From assembly GCA_944358825.1 (NCBI GenBank), contig CALVSA010000009.1, positions 1 to 43,046 of the forward strand: 43,046 nt of DNA. Reading direction: 5' to 3'. This stretch comes from an uncultured Bacilli bacterium (GTDB lineage Bacteria > Bacillota_I > Bacilli_A > RF39 > UBA660). The translations under genes and the position numbers were made by a program. Positions 7,438 to 15,470 of this stretch are shown here, piece after piece. The notes below the pieces were generated by a model. The model saw only the letters and a list, made by a program, of their open reading frames with translations. It ran no database searches and was not told where the DNA came from. The stretch's first letter is position 1. Each line of letters begins with the position of its first letter.

Positions 7438-8093
7438 GATATCACCTTCTTTTTAATCATTAGATTAATAAATGGTAGTGATACTATAATTATAATTATT
7501 TTAAACAAATAATTAGCAAGGGATATATTCATTATTTCATTTATGTTTAATACTAAAAAGTAAGATAATATACTTTGGATTATGCTTTCTATTAAAGCAA
7601 ATGCAATGGTGCAAATGATTATATTTATATATTTATTTTCATTTATTTTATTAAAATATTTATATAATTTAGTTGTTAGTAAAATCGATAATGGTAAAAT
7701 AATAAAAGTACTTAATATTGGTAATAATTTTATTAAGTGATCTATGTTTATTATGACTTGATCATTAACACTTTGTGTATAAGATATAAAAATTAAAAAT
7801 ATTAAAGTTGTAAATATTGATGTTTTAATAGTTAAAGTTATATCTTTTTTTATTTCTTGTGCGCTATATTTTTCTATTAATATATATAATAGAACAAATA
7901 TTGATGCATATGGAATTACACTGATGTTTGTATCTATCCCAAAGAATAGTCCTATTTTAAAAGACATAATAAAAGACAATATTGTTAATAATATTAATGA
8001 TAATTTTAATCCTAATTTCCCTAAATATTTGTAAGAGAAAAAAATTGTTATAAAAATTATTATTAATATTAAGCACATGATTAGTTCACTCAT
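7434..8093 (-). CDS. Putative VUT/QPTR (YhhQ-like) family membrane transporter, first copy
   Basis: 219 residues, about six membrane helices. It is a distant paralogue of the next gene: VIPYASIFVLLYILIEKYS corresponds to the family's central helix, and TIAFALIESIIQSILSYF matches the later Asp/Glu-containing helix, with Glu in place of Asp. I start at the ATG at 8093, which follows GTGGTGAT at the usual spacing; a GTG at 8105 lies inside this signal. Two adjacent diverged copies may form one heteromeric transporter. Family assignment is tentative. Confidence 0.5.
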   Translation of the reverse strand: MSELIMCLILIIIFITIFFSYKYLGKLGLKLSLILLTILSFIMSFKIGLFFGIDTNISVIPYASIFVLLYILIEKYSAQEIKKDITLTIKTSIFTTLIFLIFISYTQSVNDQVIINIDHLIKLLPILSTFIILPLSILLTTKLYKYFNKINENKYINIIICTIAFALIESIIQSILSYFLVLNINEIMNISLANYLFKIIIIIVSLPFINLMIKKKVIS

Positions 8094-8115
8094 ATATATC
8101 ACCACTTACTTATAT

Positions 8116-8124
8116 ATTATATCA
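8116..8124 (-). promoter_or_regulatory. Extended -10 promoter of the membrane-protein/S24 operon
   Basis: TGATATAAT on the - strand, 23 bases before the ATG at 8093. Confidence 0.5.
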
Positions 8125-8161
8125 TATTTTTTTAAGATACAATAAAAAATTTAATTTTTAA

Positions 8162-8189
8162 TAAAAAAAGACAATAACGATTTGTTATT
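8162..8189 (-). terminator. Terminator of the 2-hydroxyacyl-CoA dehydratase-like operon
   Basis: AATAAC and GTTATT arms (8173-8178 / 8184-8189); on the - strand a T run follows. Confidence 0.7.
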
Positions 8190-9249
8190 TTTCTTTTCTT
8201 GCCACTATCATATCATAAAAAGCTTCTAGTCTTGTGTCTACTCCAACGGTATTGTCTTGTGAGTCAAAGCTAAAATAAATTATTGGTATGTGGTAATCTT
8301 CTGATACTTTTGCCATAATTGGCATGGCATTTATTTCAGGGGTACAACCAAAACTTTTTATGTGTATTATCCCATCATAGCCTTTTTTGGCTAGTTCTTG
8401 AGATAATACTACACTTTCAGTACCATCTGCTCCAAGATGGTATTTTAGGTATTTTTTTCCTTTTTTTAATAGTTTATTTATATTATACTTTTTTTGTAGA
8501 AGTAAATAGGTAATAGTGGTAAATCTTTTTACTTGAATACCTTTTTTAGCTAGTTTTTTTTCTATATAACAACTAGAATATGGTTCCATTATTGAATATA
8601 GTTCTCCAACTATTCCTACTTTTAGACAATCTTGTGGTTTATTTATTTCTATATTTTTATATTTATTTTTATATTTAAAATATATTTTTATTAATCTATT
8701 TATACTTATTTTTCCTTTTAGTTCATTAAATAAATTTTTTTCTACTTGTTCAAATTCTTTATCATTTTTTGCAAATCCAATATATTCTCTCATATACCTT
8801 CCTAGTTTATCCATTATTATGATCATTAAAGTTGCATTTATTAAGTGATAATAAAATTTTATTCTTGTTAATTTAGGATTTAATCTTTTAGCAAATTTAT
8901 ATACTTTTTTTATCGAAACTCGATTATTTTCAATAAAGTTTATAAATTCAATATCATAATTTAAGTCTTTTAATATTTGTTCTTGTAATTCAGCATAGTA
9001 TCCATAACGGCATCCTCCACCGGCTTGTAATACAATATTAGCGCCTTTTTCAATACTTTCTATAAAGTTGCCTAAATTATATTTAAATGGGGCACATACA
9101 TAATCAGGGCTATATTTACTTCCTAATTCAATTGTTTTTTTAGTAATGGGAGGAGGTATTATTACTTCACATTTACATAAGTTAGTTATTAAATAGTAAA
9201 AAGGTATATAGTAATTACCTATATGAGGAAATGTTATTTTTTTATTCAT
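8185..9249 (-). CDS. 2-hydroxyacyl-CoA dehydratase (HgdB/C-like) D-component family protein
   Basis: 354 residues. Conserved cysteines occur in DYVCAPFKYN (about residue 56), GGGCRYGYY (about 80) and KSFGCTPEINAMP (about 303), the pattern that ligates a [4Fe-4S] cluster in 2-hydroxyglutaryl-CoA dehydratase subunits and their relatives. The C-terminal half has LKVGIVGELYS and ends with SQDNTVGVDTRLEAFYDM. Classical enzymes need an ATP-dependent activase (HgdC type); none is in the window. It overlaps the upstream DUF2229 gene by 8 bases, and a GGAGG sits before its ATG. Such stand-alone pairs are frequent in Firmicutes with unknown substrate. Confidence 0.78.
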   Translation of the reverse strand: MNKKITFPHIGNYYIPFYYLITNLCKCEVIIPPPITKKTIELGSKYSPDYVCAPFKYNLGNFIESIEKGANIVLQAGGGCRYGYYAELQEQILKDLNYDIEFINFIENNRVSIKKVYKFAKRLNPKLTRIKFYYHLINATLMIIIMDKLGRYMREYIGFAKNDKEFEQVEKNLFNELKGKISINRLIKIYFKYKNKYKNIEINKPQDCLKVGIVGELYSIMEPYSSCYIEKKLAKKGIQVKRFTTITYLLLQKKYNINKLLKKGKKYLKYHLGADGTESVVLSQELAKKGYDGIIHIKSFGCTPEINAMPIMAKVSEDYHIPIIYFSFDSQDNTVGVDTRLEAFYDMIVARKEK

Positions 9250-10165
9250 TTTTTTCCTCCTTTTGTTTTACAATATCTATAAAGCTTTCTAATCTTGTGT
9301 GCAAACCTGCTTCAGCTGTTGATTCATCTATTAGAATATTAATAATTGGAATATCGTTTATTTTTCTTATTAATAGTTCGTTTACTAAAGAATCTGGTCC
9401 ACATGGAAAGGCTGTAATAAAGATAATTCCGTTTATTTTTTCTTTGTAATATTCTACTGCTCCGATTAATTCTCTTGAGTAACTCCAATATAATCCTTTG
9501 GATAGTTTATAAGAGTTTTTTATAGATATTTCTTTATCTAGACGATCTGCATATAAGATGTCTATATTCATTTTAGTTAAAAAATCTATTATTGGTTTTC
9601 CTATATATTTATCATATATGTTATATGGGTGTGCTACTATCAATATTTTTAGTTTTTTATTTTTTAGTATTAGTTCTTGTTGTATTTTTATTTTATTATT
9701 ATAAATTCTTTCTTTTCTTTTGGCATATTTATATGCATATATGACTTTAAATGGATTTTTACTAAATTTTAATCCTAGTTTAAATAGTCCCATGAATTCT
9801 GTTTTATGTTTTGTTTTTTCAATATTATAGTCGATAAACTTTGTAAATAAAAATGTGTTTTTTACAACATCATAAAGGCCATTAAATTTAACACAAACTT
9901 TTTCATTTTTGCCATAATCACTAATTCTAGGAACAAGTATATAGTCGCATTTATCGCTTAGATAAGAAACATGCCCCATATATATTTTTGATGATAGACA
10001 CGCCTCATCGATTGAATATTCTTTTCCTTGTTCTATTATGTCCTTATTAGTATCAGGACTTGTTACTACTTCACAACCTAATTTTTTGAAAAAATTTTCC
10101 CATAGAATATTGTATCTATAGTATAAAAATGCTTTGGGTATTCCTACTTTTATTTTATTAGTCAT
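9242..10165 (-). CDS. Acyl-CoA dehydratase activase-related protein (DUF2229-like)
   Basis: 307 residues starting KIKVGIPKAFLYYRY, typical of DUF2229. Cysteines occur in DEACLSSKIYMGH (about residue 55), in VCVKFNGLYDV (about 90) and in FITAFPCGPDS (about 255). It ends with DESTAEAGLHTRLESFIDI, which mirrors the end of the partner protein. The two proteins therefore share the same cluster-binding layout and probably form a heterodimer. They are translationally coupled. Physiological reaction unknown. Confidence 0.75.
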   Translation of the reverse strand: MTNKIKVGIPKAFLYYRYNILWENFFKKLGCEVVTSPDTNKDIIEQGKEYSIDEACLSSKIYMGHVSYLSDKCDYILVPRISDYGKNEKVCVKFNGLYDVVKNTFLFTKFIDYNIEKTKHKTEFMGLFKLGLKFSKNPFKVIYAYKYAKRKERIYNNKIKIQQELILKNKKLKILIVAHPYNIYDKYIGKPIIDFLTKMNIDILYADRLDKEISIKNSYKLSKGLYWSYSRELIGAVEYYKEKINGIIFITAFPCGPDSLVNELLIRKINDIPIINILIDESTAEAGLHTRLESFIDIVKQKEEKNE

Positions 10166-10205
10166 ATTTTCACCTAATACAATATATGATGAAAGTAATA
10201 AAGTA

Positions 10206-10230
10206 TGAAAAAAAGAAAGATTACCTTTCT
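10206..10230 (-). terminator. Terminator after rpoE
   Basis: AGAAAG and CTTTCT arms (10214-10219 / 10225-10230), then seven T on the - strand. It overlaps the last rpoE codons. Confidence 0.7.
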
Positions 10231-10658
10231 TCTATTTCTTCATCATCTAAAATTGTTAAATCTGATAAATCTTCATTATCATCATCATAATCATCTTCGA
10301 CGATTTCATCGTATTCTTCGTCTTCTAATTCATCTGGTATTCCATTATCGTTTTCGTCTTCTCCTAATTCTTCATCTTTTTCTTCATATATTTCATCAAT
10401 ATTTATTTTTACTGAATGATTTGATTTTAGATCCCATTTTCCATCATTTAATAAAATAAATTCTTTTGATGTTGTTAATGATTGGAAAAAATCTGGTAAT
10501 TGTTGTTGATATTCAATATCTCCTAAATCTAGTAGTTTACATACTTCTTTGAATAAATCTGCAGTTGATAGGGTAGTCTTATTTTCTTTTAAATATAATT
10601 CTGCAATGCGTGTATATGATAATAATTCTAATTCTTCTTTTGTCATTTTATTTAACAT
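10221..10658 (-). CDS. rpoE: DNA-directed RNA polymerase delta subunit
   Basis: 145 residues. The N-terminal winged-helix (HARE-HTH) domain covers about 1-90 (ELELLSYTRIAELYLKENK, TADLFKEVCKLL, LPDFFQSL, GKWDLKSN). A long Asp/Glu-rich disordered tail fills the rest. This is the Bacilli-specific delta subunit, which raises RNA polymerase recycling and promoter selectivity by displacing nucleic acid. GGAGG lies 7 bases before the ATG at 10658. The DUF1934-argS-rpoE order matches ywiB-argS-rpoE of Bacillus. Confidence 0.95.
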   Translation of the reverse strand: MLNKMTKEELELLSYTRIAELYLKENKTTLSTADLFKEVCKLLDLGDIEYQQQLPDFFQSLTTSKEFILLNDGKWDLKSNHSVKINIDEIYEEKDEELGEDENDNGIPDELEDEEYDEIVEDDYDDDNEDLSDLTILDDEEIEER

Positions 10659-10669
10659 ATTCTTTCCTC

Positions 10670-12286
10670 CTACATTTGTTCTCTTGGTATTATTCCAATT
10701 AAATCTAAAGCATTGTTTAAAACAATTTTAATTGCTTTTATTAGCATTATTTTTTCTTGTGTTTTTTCTTCATTATCAGTAATTATTTTATTTTTAGCAT
10801 AGTATGAATGAAATAAACTTGCTAATTCATAAACGTAATTTGCAATTAGATGTGGTAGTTTATTTTTACCAGCACTGATAACGATATCTTCAAACTCATA
10901 TAGTTTTTTCAAAATAATATATGTATCTATTTCTTTTATGTTTCGATAATTTTCTATTTTTTTATCATATTTGTGATATTTGTTTAAGATTGAACATATT
11001 CTAGCGTTTGCATATTCAATATAATAAATAGGATTTTCATTACTTTGTTTAGTAGCTAGATCAAGATCAAAATCCATTTGGCTATCAAGACTTTTTGATG
11101 AGAAAAAGTATCTAGTAGCATTTATTCCTACTTCTTCAACTAAGTCAGTTAGTGTTAATGTCTTTCCAGTTCTTTTGCTTAATTTTACTTCTTCGTTATT
11201 TTTTATTAGTCTTACCATTTGTAATATTTTTATATCAAGTTTGCTTGGATCTTCTCCTAATATAGTTATGGCTGATTTTAGTCTGTTGATATATCCGTGA
11301 TGATCTGATCCAAATACATCAATCATTTCTTCATAGCCACGTCTATATTTATCCATATGATATGCTATATCTGGCAAAAAATATGTATAATTTCCATCAT
11401 TTTTTATTAACACTCTATCCTTTTCATCGCCATAGTCCCTTGTTTTAAGCCATAAAGCATTATCTTCTATATAGCATTTATTTGTCTTTTTTAGTCGGTC
11501 TAATACTATATCTACCATTCCATTATCATATAGACTTTGTTCGCTTGTAAATACATCAAAATTAGTGCGATACATATCTAGATCTTTTTTTATTTTATCA
11601 AGTAAATGTTCTAAGCCTTCTTGTTTAAAAAATTCAATATCTTCGTTTAATTTCTTATCTTGATAATTATCGTATATATTTTGAGCAAGCGTAATTATTT
11701 CTTTACCATGATAACCATCTTCTGGAATATTACAACTTTGATGACATAATTCTTTATATCTTTCTTTGATGGAAATACCTAGATTATTCATTTGATTGCC
11801 GGCATCATTTACGTAGTATTCTCTTGTTACATCATAACCAATAAAAGTTAAGATTCTAGCTAGATTATCACCATAAGTTGCACCGCGACAATGTCCTATA
11901 TGGAGTAGTCCTGTTGGATTAGCACTCACATATTCTAAATTTATTTTTTTATTTTGTCCATAATTAGATTTACCATAATTATTTTTTTTATCCAAAATTT
12001 CATTTAATTTTTCCAATAAATAGTCTTCATCAATATAAAAGTTAATAAAACCTGGTGCAATTGCTTCAACTTTTTTTATTATGTTATTATTATCTATGTT
12101 TTTTATTATTGTATTTGCTATTTCCATTGGGTTTTGTTTTAACTTTTTTGTTAGTTTTAATGCTATATTTGTTGAATAATCACCATTATCTTTATTTTTA
12201 GGTATTTCTATTGTTACTTCTTCATCAATCTCTAATTTATTAATTGTATTTTTAACAATTATTTCTAATTCATTTTTAATGCTCAT
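10670..12286 (-). CDS. argS: Arginyl-tRNA synthetase
   Basis: 538 residues. The N-terminal tRNA D-loop recognition domain covers about 1-85. The class I HIGH motif appears as ANPTGLLHIGHCRGA near residue 125. The KMSKS-equivalent is VKLSKRTGKTLTL near 375, a normal ArgS variation. The C-terminal anticodon-binding DALR domain ends with LDLIGIIPREQM. It charges tRNA-Arg. It overlaps the upstream DUF1934 gene by 11 bases and is followed by rpoE. Confidence 0.97.
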   Translation of the reverse strand: MSIKNELEIIVKNTINKLEIDEEVTIEIPKNKDNGDYSTNIALKLTKKLKQNPMEIANTIIKNIDNNNIIKKVEAIAPGFINFYIDEDYLLEKLNEILDKKNNYGKSNYGQNKKINLEYVSANPTGLLHIGHCRGATYGDNLARILTFIGYDVTREYYVNDAGNQMNNLGISIKERYKELCHQSCNIPEDGYHGKEIITLAQNIYDNYQDKKLNEDIEFFKQEGLEHLLDKIKKDLDMYRTNFDVFTSEQSLYDNGMVDIVLDRLKKTNKCYIEDNALWLKTRDYGDEKDRVLIKNDGNYTYFLPDIAYHMDKYRRGYEEMIDVFGSDHHGYINRLKSAITILGEDPSKLDIKILQMVRLIKNNEEVKLSKRTGKTLTLTDLVEEVGINATRYFFSSKSLDSQMDFDLDLATKQSNENPIYYIEYANARICSILNKYHKYDKKIENYRNIKEIDTYIILKKLYEFEDIVISAGKNKLPHLIANYVYELASLFHSYYAKNKIITDNEEKTQEKIMLIKAIKIVLNNALDLIGIIPREQM

Positions 12287-12548
12287 ACATCTTCTCCATT
12301 TCTATTTGAAATTCATATGTTTCGTTTGATTCAACTACTTCATATTTAATAGTTATTTTATTGTCTGTATATTCCATTATTTTGGTGTTTATATTAATAT
12401 CTAGTGCAAGATTATTTTCTTTTAGTATATAACTTGCAACTGTTTTATTTTTTAAAGAAAATATTAGGGTATTTTTAAATTCTTTATTTTCTCTTATAAG
12501 TATTATATTATCATCAGTTATATTTATTTTATGTGTTATATCTTCCAT
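12276..12548 (-). CDS. DUF1934 (YwiB-like) calycin-fold protein, ATG-defined part
   Basis: 90 residues from the first ATG, beta-rich (KINITDDNIILIRE, NTLIFSLKNKTVASYIL, KITIKYEVVESNETYEFQIEME). This matches the C-terminal two thirds of DUF1934 proteins, small lipocalin-like barrels encoded just before argS in many Firmicutes. The usual length is about 130-140 residues, so the N-terminus is missing from this frame. The missing strand is encoded in frame upstream without an ATG, GTG or TTG (see the next entry). Molecular function is unknown in the family. Confidence 0.75.
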   Translation of the reverse strand: MEDITHKINITDDNIILIRENKEFKNTLIFSLKNKTVASYILKENNLALDININTKIMEYTDNKITIKYEVVESNETYEFQIEMEKMYEH

Positions 12549-12665
12549 TATATATTGGATTTTATTATTATTTTTTATGCCAATTAAATCTATTTTTTGT
12601 TCTTCTTTATCATTTATAGATTTTAAATATCCTTTTATTCTTATTTTTATATTTTCACCACCAAA
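12549..12665 (-). other. In-frame 5' coding extension of the DUF1934 gene without a standard start codon
   Basis: Upstream of the ATG at 12548 the frame stays open for 39 codons to a TAG at 12666-12668. It reads IKIRIKGYLKSINDKEEQK near its start, just like the first strands of DUF1934. A GGTGGTG ribosome binding site lies at 12656-12662, five bases before an ATA codon at 12648-12650. An extended -10 box lies further up. Either translation starts at ATA, or one base has been lost in the A-rich GTGAAAATATAAAAATA, which would put a GTG in frame. Confidence 0.6.
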
Positions 12666-12680
12666 CTAAATTCATTAGAG

Positions 12681-12689
12681 ATTATACCA
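12681..12689 (-). promoter_or_regulatory. Extended -10 promoter of the DUF1934-argS-rpoE operon
   Basis: TGGTATAAT on the - strand. Predicted transcription start is near 12674, just upstream of the GGTGGTG at 12656-12662. Confidence 0.5.
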
Positions 12690-12789
12690 TAATATTAATA
12701 AAAATAAAACTTATATTTTTAATTTTTTTGTAAAACATAATTATAGATGACAAATAATGCTTATTTTATATGGAATTAAGGTGATTATA

Positions 12790-14754
12790 TTGAAAATAGC
12801 AAAAAAAGTTGGAAAAATTTTAGGAATATTTTTATTAATTTTTGTAGGAGCTCATGTTTGTTTATATATTTATTGTCTATTTACACCAAAACCAGAAATT
12901 AATAAATCACAATCTTACTATTTATTTGATAAGAATGATGAGCCATTTCTTAATAAGGGAAAAGATTGGATTAGTTTAGATGAGATTAGTGATTATGTTA
13001 TAAGTGCTACACTTAGTACAGAGGATAAGTTTTTTTATGATCATTTTGGTTTTGATTATTTAAGAATTGCTAAAGCAGTGGGCACTAATATTGTGAGTGG
13101 AGATATGAAGGAAGGAGCTTCTACTATTACTCAGCAATATGCTAGAAATTTATTTTTGAATTTTGACAAAACTTGGTCAAGAAAAATCGATGAGGCAATG
13201 TTAGCTTTTGAATTAGAAACTCATTATTCTAAAGACGAAATATTAGAAGGATATTTAAATACAATTAATTATGGTGGGGTATTTGGCATTGAGAATGCTG
13301 CTCATTATTATTTTGGAAAAAGTGCTAGTGAACTTGATTTAGCAGAAGCAAGTATGCTAGTAGGAATTCCTCAATCTCCTTCTAATTACTCACCTTTAGT
13401 TAATGAAGAGTTAGCAAAGAAAAGGCAATATACTGTTCTTAGTTTAATGGTTAAAAACGATATTATTACTCAAGAAGAGGCTGATTTAGCTTATAATACT
13501 AATTTGAGTTATATTGGTAAAATGTATGATGATAATCTTGATTATTTATTTTATTTTAGAGATGCCGTTGTTAATGAGTTAACAGAGATTGCAGGGATAC
13601 CTAGTTCTCTTATTGAAACTGGTGGTTTAAAGATTTATACAACTTTGGATAAAGAAGCTCAAGAAAGTTTAGAAACCTCAGTAAAAAAACAAATGCAAGA
13701 TAGTGGAGAAATTGAAGTGGCTGGTATGATGATGGATCCTAATGATGGTTCAGTTTTAGCTATAGTTGGGGGAAAGGATTATTCTGTTTCACAGTTTAAT
13801 CGAGCAACTAGTTCCAAAAGACAAGTTGGATCAACGATGAAACCGTTTTTATACTATTTAGCTTTGGAAAGTGGTTTTACGGCTTCTTCTTCTTTTACTA
13901 GTGAAAAAACTACTTTTACTTTTTCTAACGATCAAAGTTATACTCCAAAAAACTATAATGATAAGTATGCCGATGGTCCAATTTCTATGGGAGCTGCTAT
14001 TGCTTATTCTGATAATATTTATGCTGTTAAAACAAATTTGTTTTTAGGTGAAGATATGCTTGTTAATATGGCTAATAGAGTGGGAATAAATGATGAATTA
14101 CAAGCTGTTCCTTCTTTGGCTTTAGGTACTGAGGAAATAAGTTTAATGGATATGATGGTTGGCTATTCTGCTTTTGCTAATTTAGGAAATAGGGTAGAAG
14201 GGCATTTTATTAGAAAAGTTGAAGATAGTAAAGGAAATGTTTTGTATGAATTTAAGGATCAAAAGGAAAATGTATTAAATTCTAGTATAACTTTTATTTT
14301 AAATGAGATGTTAACTTATACTTATGATAGTGCTTTTATCGATTATAATTATCCTACTATTATTAGTTTATTACCACGAATAACAAATAAGTATGCAATA
14401 AAATCGGGCACTACTAATACAGATTTGTGGATTATGGGATATAATAAAGATGTAGTAGTAGGAATATGGAATGGGTATGATGATAATAGAAATTTGAGTA
14501 ATGAAGATAATAAATATCACAAAGAAATTTGGATTGAAACCATGGAAAATTATTTGAAAGATAAAGAAGCTCATTGGTATGATGTTCCAGATAATGTTGT
14601 AGGAGTTTTAGTCAATCCAATTACTGGAGAAATTGCTAATGAAGAAGATAAAAAGAAAAAACTATTTTATTTTATTAAAGGCACAGAACCTTATTTAAAT
14701 CAAACTAAACCGGATTTAGACGCTGTGTTTAAGGAAGATAAAAAAGAAGAATAG
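12790..14754 (+). CDS. Class A penicillin-binding protein (transglycosylase/transpeptidase)
   Basis: About 654 residues. One N-terminal membrane anchor (about 8-30) precedes a GT51 glycosyltransferase domain: STEDKFFYDHFGFD with the catalytic Glu, EGASTITQQYARNLFL, LEGYLNTINYGGVFGIENAA. The transpeptidase domain has SxxK in QVGSTMKPFLY, SxN in AYSDNIYAVK and KSG in AIKSGTTNTDLW. It polymerises and cross-links peptidoglycan outside the membrane. I prefer the TTG at 12790 because AAGGTGAT ends 4 bases before it, the pattern used by other genes here. The following DUF1287 gene probably belongs to the same operon. Confidence 0.92.
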   Translation: MKIAKKVGKILGIFLLIFVGAHVCLYIYCLFTPKPEINKSQSYYLFDKNDEPFLNKGKDWISLDEISDYVISATLSTEDKFFYDHFGFDYLRIAKAVGTNIVSGDMKEGASTITQQYARNLFLNFDKTWSRKIDEAMLAFELETHYSKDEILEGYLNTINYGGVFGIENAAHYYFGKSASELDLAEASMLVGIPQSPSNYSPLVNEELAKKRQYTVLSLMVKNDIITQEEADLAYNTNLSYIGKMYDDNLDYLFYFRDAVVNELTEIAGIPSSLIETGGLKIYTTLDKEAQESLETSVKKQMQDSGEIEVAGMMMDPNDGSVLAIVGGKDYSVSQFNRATSSKRQVGSTMKPFLYYLALESGFTASSSFTSEKTTFTFSNDQSYTPKNYNDKYADGPISMGAAIAYSDNIYAVKTNLFLGEDMLVNMANRVGINDELQAVPSLALGTEEISLMDMMVGYSAFANLGNRVEGHFIRKVEDSKGNVLYEFKDQKENVLNSSITFILNEMLTYTYDSAFIDYNYPTIISLLPRITNKYAIKSGTTNTDLWIMGYNKDVVVGIWNGYDDNRNLSNEDNKYHKEIWIETMENYLKDKEAHWYDVPDNVVGVLVNPITGEIANEEDKKKKLFYFIKGTEPYLNQTKPDLDAVFKEDKKEE

Positions 14755-14799
14755 TTGCTTTTAGTTAGTTTTAATGTTATACTTTTTATTGGTGATGCA

Positions 14800-15447
14800 A
14801 TGAAAAAATGGCTTATTTTTGTCTTTTTATTAATTGTTATCGGCTTATTTGTTTTTATCAATTATCCACAAAAAGTTTATGACGCTAAAGATTTTGATAT
14901 TGAGATTATAAAAAGTGATATTGATTATGATAAAGATGGAATTGATGATTACTCTGATATTCTAGAAGGAGCAAAGATTGAGGCTGATAAGAAAATTAAG
15001 TATAAAAGTGCTTATTACGAAGGTGGATATCCGCCAGATGGAGAAGGTGTTGCTACTGATGTGATTTGGCGTAGTTTAAAAAATGCTGGATATGATTTAA
15101 AATCTTTAATAGATGAGGATATTAAAAATAATATTGATGCTTATCCTAATCTTGAGGGAAATATTGATCCTAATATAGATTTTCGTCGTGTTGCTAATTT
15201 AAAAATTTTCTTTGAAAGGCACTGCTTGGTTTTAACCAACGATCCTTATGAGATTGATAAATGGATGCCTGGTGATATTGTTGCCTTTGGGTCTAATCAT
15301 ATTGGAATTATTTCCGATATTCGTAATAAGGATGGAATACCTTATTTAATTAGCCTTTCTGGTAATAACAAAATGGAAGATGATAATTTAATTGAATGGT
15401 ATAACAAAAGAGGAATAACTGGTCACTACAGATTTTTATATGAATAA
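14800..15447 (+). CDS. DUF1287 (YijF-like) secreted or membrane-anchored protein, Cys lost
   Basis: 215 residues. An N-terminal membrane segment (about 3-20) is followed by an acidic Ca-binding-like loop DYDKDGIDDYSD (about 45), then the DUF1287 domain: GEGVATDVIWRSLKNAGYDL, NIDFRRVANLKIFFERH, WMPGDIVAFGSNHIGIISD and the terminal GHYRF. DUF1287 resembles the NlpC/P60-type papain fold. Most members carry GVCTD, whereas here the Cys is Ala, while the downstream His (HIGI) is kept. The start is the ATG at 14800 behind GGTGAT. It follows the PBP gene, so a peptidoglycan-related role is plausible; enzymatic activity is doubtful. Confidence 0.8.
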   Translation: MKKWLIFVFLLIVIGLFVFINYPQKVYDAKDFDIEIIKSDIDYDKDGIDDYSDILEGAKIEADKKIKYKSAYYEGGYPPDGEGVATDVIWRSLKNAGYDLKSLIDEDIKNNIDAYPNLEGNIDPNIDFRRVANLKIFFERHCLVLTNDPYEIDKWMPGDIVAFGSNHIGIISDIRNKDGIPYLISLSGNNKMEDDNLIEWYNKRGITGHYRFLYE

Positions 15448-15470
15448 AAACTAGCAAATGCTAGTTTTTG
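15446..15470. terminator. Bidirectional terminator between DUF1287 gene and noc
   Basis: AAAACTAGC (15447-15455), loop AAAT, GCTAGTTTT (15460-15468). It overlaps both stop-codon regions. Confidence 0.8.

Noticed and set aside
8094..8184. Possible preQ1 riboswitch before the YhhQ-like genes
   Set aside because: The leader from the -10 box to the start codon is only about 20 bases, too short for an aptamer.
10205..10459. 84-codon + strand frame rich in His and Leu
   Set aside because: It is the antisense shadow of the Asp/Glu-rich tail of rpoE.
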